DNA of 10,000 nucleotides from Acropora yongei (Eukaryota; Cnidaria; Anthozoa; Scleractinia; Acroporidae): NCBI GenBank assembly GCA_014634225.1, contig BLFN01000980.1, positions 1,951,318 to 1,961,317 of the forward strand, read 5' to 3'. Shown piece by piece: positions 7,557 to 10,000 of this stretch (position 1 is its first letter; each line of letters starts with the position of its first letter). The notes under the pieces were generated by a model. It saw only the letters and a program-made list of their open reading frames with translations, ran no database searches and was not told where the DNA came from. The position numbers and the translations under genes were made by a program.

Positions 7557-7873
7557 GCGTATACCTGATTATTGTACGTCTTTTTTTTCTCTAAGTGCGG
7601 TAGCTCATCTCTACATTGATTTCATTTGCCAGCTTTTTTTTAGTTGTACCGTTTGATGGCAATGCCTAATAGGAGGTGGTTTATTCGTACCTTTTGTTGT
7701 ATTGCTATGAGGCCGCTTATCTTTGTATTGGAACATGCCCATGGATCTGCATACTAATTAATCCTCCTGGATGATGTGTAATAAATGGCAGTTAAGTTAG
7801 CGTGGCATGTTCAAAGCTGATCTCATCGGATCACCTACAATTCTAAACAATTTTTCAGAGAAGCGAGATAAAC

Positions 7874-8070
7874 ATGACACCCAATGTTCCGGGCAGAAAG
7901 AAAGTCGAGAAGCGAGTAGGAAAAAATAAAGTCGGCGGCAGCCAATGGTATTTCTAACAAGGCCATGGGTATCATGAATTCGTTTTTTAATGATATCTTC
8001 GAGCTTATCGTCACTGAGTCTTCCCGCCTTGCGCACCACAACAAGAGGCCGACCATCAGCTTCCGCGAAA
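7874..8070 (+). pseudogene. Histone H2B pseudogene with internal deletion, unit B
   Basis: Same origin as the unit A copy. The basic tail after ATG 7874 is kept, then 89 nt are missing compared with unit A at about 7947-7950, removing alpha-1 and its loop up to the PDTG segment. The remainder reads [18 protein letters not shown], then [17 protein letters not shown]. Several residues here are closer to normal H2B than in unit A (GIMNS, SSRLAH, RE), while unit A keeps others, so each copy has gathered its own damage since duplication. The C-terminal helix is also missing here. The octamer-like ATCTGCAT is kept at 7745-7752. Confidence 0.85.
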
Positions 8071-8790
8071 TAATTTTTTGGGCCACGAAAGCCTTCATCA
8101 ATTTATTACACGCACTGTTGTTCCATTGAAGTATAAAGAGCTTACAAACCCTTTTTTTTTCTTTTTTTTCTTTTAACAATTACTTGATAACTTGGGTATA
8201 ATTCACCCGATTAGTTTACCATTTATTTTAGTTACTTAAGTCTATCCCTCTAATCTTCAATCCTGTTTCAATCAAAAGTGCATGCTACGTCCGTCAATGG
8301 CGGGATCACTCTTCATTTGTCTAAGCTGGGGAACAAAGAAGAGAAAATCTCTAGATAAAGTTTGCCGGTATAACTGTGGTTAGAATGCTGATGCTATGAT
8401 TGCCAAATGACTGCATGGATTGGTCCACAAATATCATGTTGTTTCAAATAAAAATAAAAAATATTTAAATTATCGAGGTCCGTGTTACTGAAATTAACTT
8501 TTTGCCAACGCAAAGGACTGCAGTTTATGCAGCAATGAGATTTATTACGTTGCATAATGTTTAACGCTGGCGCGAAGACGTAAGTCATGACACTAAAAAA
8601 AGTAATGCATATCAAACAGGCTTTTGAATGCCTTTCATATGGCTAACGCATAACATCCCTTTTCTGGGTCAAATACTCTTCACTGTGGCCAGACTTTTTG
8701 TGAGCAGGCAGTGAGTGTTACAGACGGAAAAGATGAGAACACAGTAATGACGCCATTTCCACCGTGACAAAAAATACGCGACTCCTTTTG
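8071..8790. other. Gene-free stretch, unit B
   Basis: Counterpart of 3801-4500, with a longer T-rich run near 8150-8175. The minus-strand ORF at 8394-8615 matches the one in unit A but shows no protein-level conservation beyond that of the DNA. Confidence 0.5.
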
Positions 8791-8805
8791 CGGCAAATTG
8801 TGTTA

Positions 8806-8811
8806 TTTATT
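8806..8811 (-). terminator. Polyadenylation signal of peptide gene B
   Basis: AATAAA is kept at the equivalent position. The downstream GGTGTGTCGCG of unit A has become GGAGTCGCG, weakening the GU-rich element. Prediction only. Confidence 0.5.
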
Positions 8812-9114
8812 AAGTTTGGACTTTTTGGAATGAAAAGTCTTAATTCTCTTATGACTCCAAGTTCCTTTACCTGCTCTTCAAAAAGAGTACAAACTGGTAA
8901 TCGCAGACAAAAAGGAATGGTCAATCCACTGCTTTGACCCACATTTTCAGTAAAAGAGCGCACTCAGTGTACGATTTTGGTAGACAACCCTACTGGTTTG
9001 ATTGTTTCCTGCAGCAGGACGCGAATATTTACAAGGTGTTCAGACTCGGGTTAGCGAAGCAATGGAATCAGAAGCGCATGATAACGAATTTAGAACACAC
9101 ACTTTGTTTGATTC

Positions 9115-9502
9115 TTACCAGCAACACGTCTGACCACCAGTGCATTGTGGGTTGCATTGTGACGATTGCTTGCATGGAGTTTTAGACAGCCTACAGTCTG
9201 TGTCACCTTGACCACAAACATCGCAACAGTTCGTAGCGTTATGCACACCATCTGTAAACGGGTCAGATAAAAAGTCACCACCTTAATATATAAGGCGAAC
9301 GAAAAGTCTTGAAACAGAACCTCGTTGCCAACCAAACAACAGAGCGGGCTTAAAGGAAGCCTCCAAAGTTACCTTCAAAATGTCTTCCATAGAGAGACAA
9401 GGGCGACTTCTCTGCGTGCTGTGGGCGACGCGGCCGTGTACAGTACGCTGGTGAAGTCACCAGAATGATCAACAACAGGCACATGTAAAACTTGGCACCC
9501 AT
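9115..9502 (-). CDS. Secreted small cysteine-rich peptide, SCRiP-like, copy B (two coding exons)
   Basis: Same design as copy A: exon 9502-9373, 121-bp phase-1 intron (9372-9252), exon 9251-9115 with TAA at 9117-9115, 88 residues. The signal/propeptide exon has one base change from copy A (Leu24 to Pro), which keeps the R-X-R-R site. The Cys-rich exon keeps length, the CC pairs, the CGQG stretch and the last nine residues, but 18 of its 45 codons encode different residues. Cysteines are at exon positions 9, 10, 13, 20, 27, 33, 37, 43 and 44; the tenth of copy A, position 23, is Ser. The domain is close to neutral where copy A is acidic. There is no stop or frameshift, and splice sites, start context and polyadenylation signal are intact. 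The family call carries the same caveats as for copy A. Confidence 0.75.
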
Positions 9503-9885
9503 AGCTTGTAGTTCAGTGAACAGCGTAATCTGGTTGAAAAAGAGGAATTGTTTGTGATCCTATTATCGGGAATCAGGTCTTACTTTTGATTGAAGTTTGA
9601 GAGATAGCTTGCAAAGTAGTCACAACCTTAACGAATACTCTAGAATTGTGCCTGCATGAAAAGTATAGCGGTAATTGTAAAAATTGGAAGCCAATGAATA
9701 CTAACTGGGCTCCTCAGATAACTTCTGGTTCCACACTAACTTTCGGTTGTAAGTAAATGCATGTTTAGGACACAACCCTGAAAATAATAAAGCCTTTCGT
9801 TAAGAAAAAACTGTACCTTGCAAGATTTGAGCTTTTTCAAACTTCAGTTGGATCACAGCTCCGTTCTCGCACCCGGACCTGAACT
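9503..9885 (-). other. 5' UTR of peptide gene B: non-coding exon and 287-bp intron
   Basis: Counterpart of 5225-5607. Predicted first exon 9885-9817 with donor GCAAG/GTACAG, intron 9816-9530, acceptor CAACCAG, then 27 bases to the ATG at 9502. No upstream ATG. Only about two substitutions separate it from unit A. Confidence 0.5.
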
Positions 9886-9918
9886 GACCAAGATCCACTT
9901 GGTCGTGTCTTATTTATT
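9881..9918 (-). promoter_or_regulatory. Predicted promoter of peptide gene B
   Basis: The TATA-like AATAAATAAG (9918-9909) and initiator-like TCAGTTC (9887-9881) are identical to unit A, so both genes probably share expression control. Prediction only. Confidence 0.4.
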
Positions 9919-10000
9919 CCTTCAATGTCAGTTGCTCCACCCTTAATATTGTTATTTTTCGTTGTGAAAACAGTCGCAGAATTAGCACCACCCTTTGGCA

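Larger units (their letters stand above)
6498..10000. repeat. Tandem segmental duplication, unit B (partial, cut by window edge)
   Basis: This is the direct-orientation copy of 2134 to about 5722. It contains the same features in the same order: hairpin, Penelope-like motif, 61-bp repeats, H2B pseudogene and peptide gene. It runs off the right edge before reaching the counterpart of 5759-6497. The left junction reads AAACAT then TATGTAATGC, so only CAT is shared with unit A's left junction. Confidence 0.95.

Noticed and set aside
7797..8179. Two minus-strand ORFs of 80 and 114 residues
   Set aside because: They are antisense to the H2B pseudogene. The 89-nt deletion in unit B opened these frames; unit A has no equivalent.
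1..10000. CRISPR array, operon or other prokaryotic system
   Set aside because: There are no short regularly spaced repeats, no bacterial gene density and no ribosome binding sites. Introns, SINE, LINE and histone remnants show a eukaryotic genome.

Overview
The window looks like nuclear DNA of an anthozoan cnidarian, most likely a reef-building coral. It is AT-rich and mostly non-coding, with short GT-AG introns, SINE, L1/Tx1-type LINE and MITE debris, and a two-copy gene for a secreted cysteine-rich peptide of the kind known from corals and anemones (SCRiP-like). The organism call is inference; no species marker is present.

Layout. Positions 1-226 hold a tRNA-derived SINE on the plus strand. 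It appears to sit inside the reverse-transcriptase ORF of a decayed, 5'-truncated LINE that fills 227-2133 on the minus strand. From 2134 the window is a tandem duplication with a period of about 4.36 kb: unit A is 2134-6497, and unit B starts at 6498 and runs off the right edge. Each unit holds, in order, a stretch with a Penelope/hammerhead-like motif and two 61-bp repeats, a truncated histone H2B pseudogene on the plus strand, and an apparently intact gene on the minus strand for a secreted cysteine-rich peptide (coding spans 4837-5224 and 9115-9502). The end of unit A (5759-6497) is a much older, diverged copy of the start of the unit, interrupted by MITE-like elements. The locus has therefore duplicated more than once.

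The peptide genes. Each has a predicted TATA-like promoter, a non-coding first exon, an exon for signal peptide and propeptide, a 121-bp phase-1 intron, and a last exon for a Cys-rich domain followed by a polyadenylation signal. Each encodes 88 residues. Promoter region, 5' UTR, introns, signal-peptide exon and 3' UTR are about 98-99.5% identical between copies. The Cys-rich exon differs at 28 of 135 bases, with 18 replacement codons and one silent one. Most cysteines are kept; one is lost in copy B and the net charge shifts. This is the pattern of diversifying selection, or of exon replacement by gene conversion, and is the most interesting signal in the window.

The remainder is non-coding. 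The other short ORFs in the duplicated units show no constraint or lie antisense to, or in the UTR of, the features listed.
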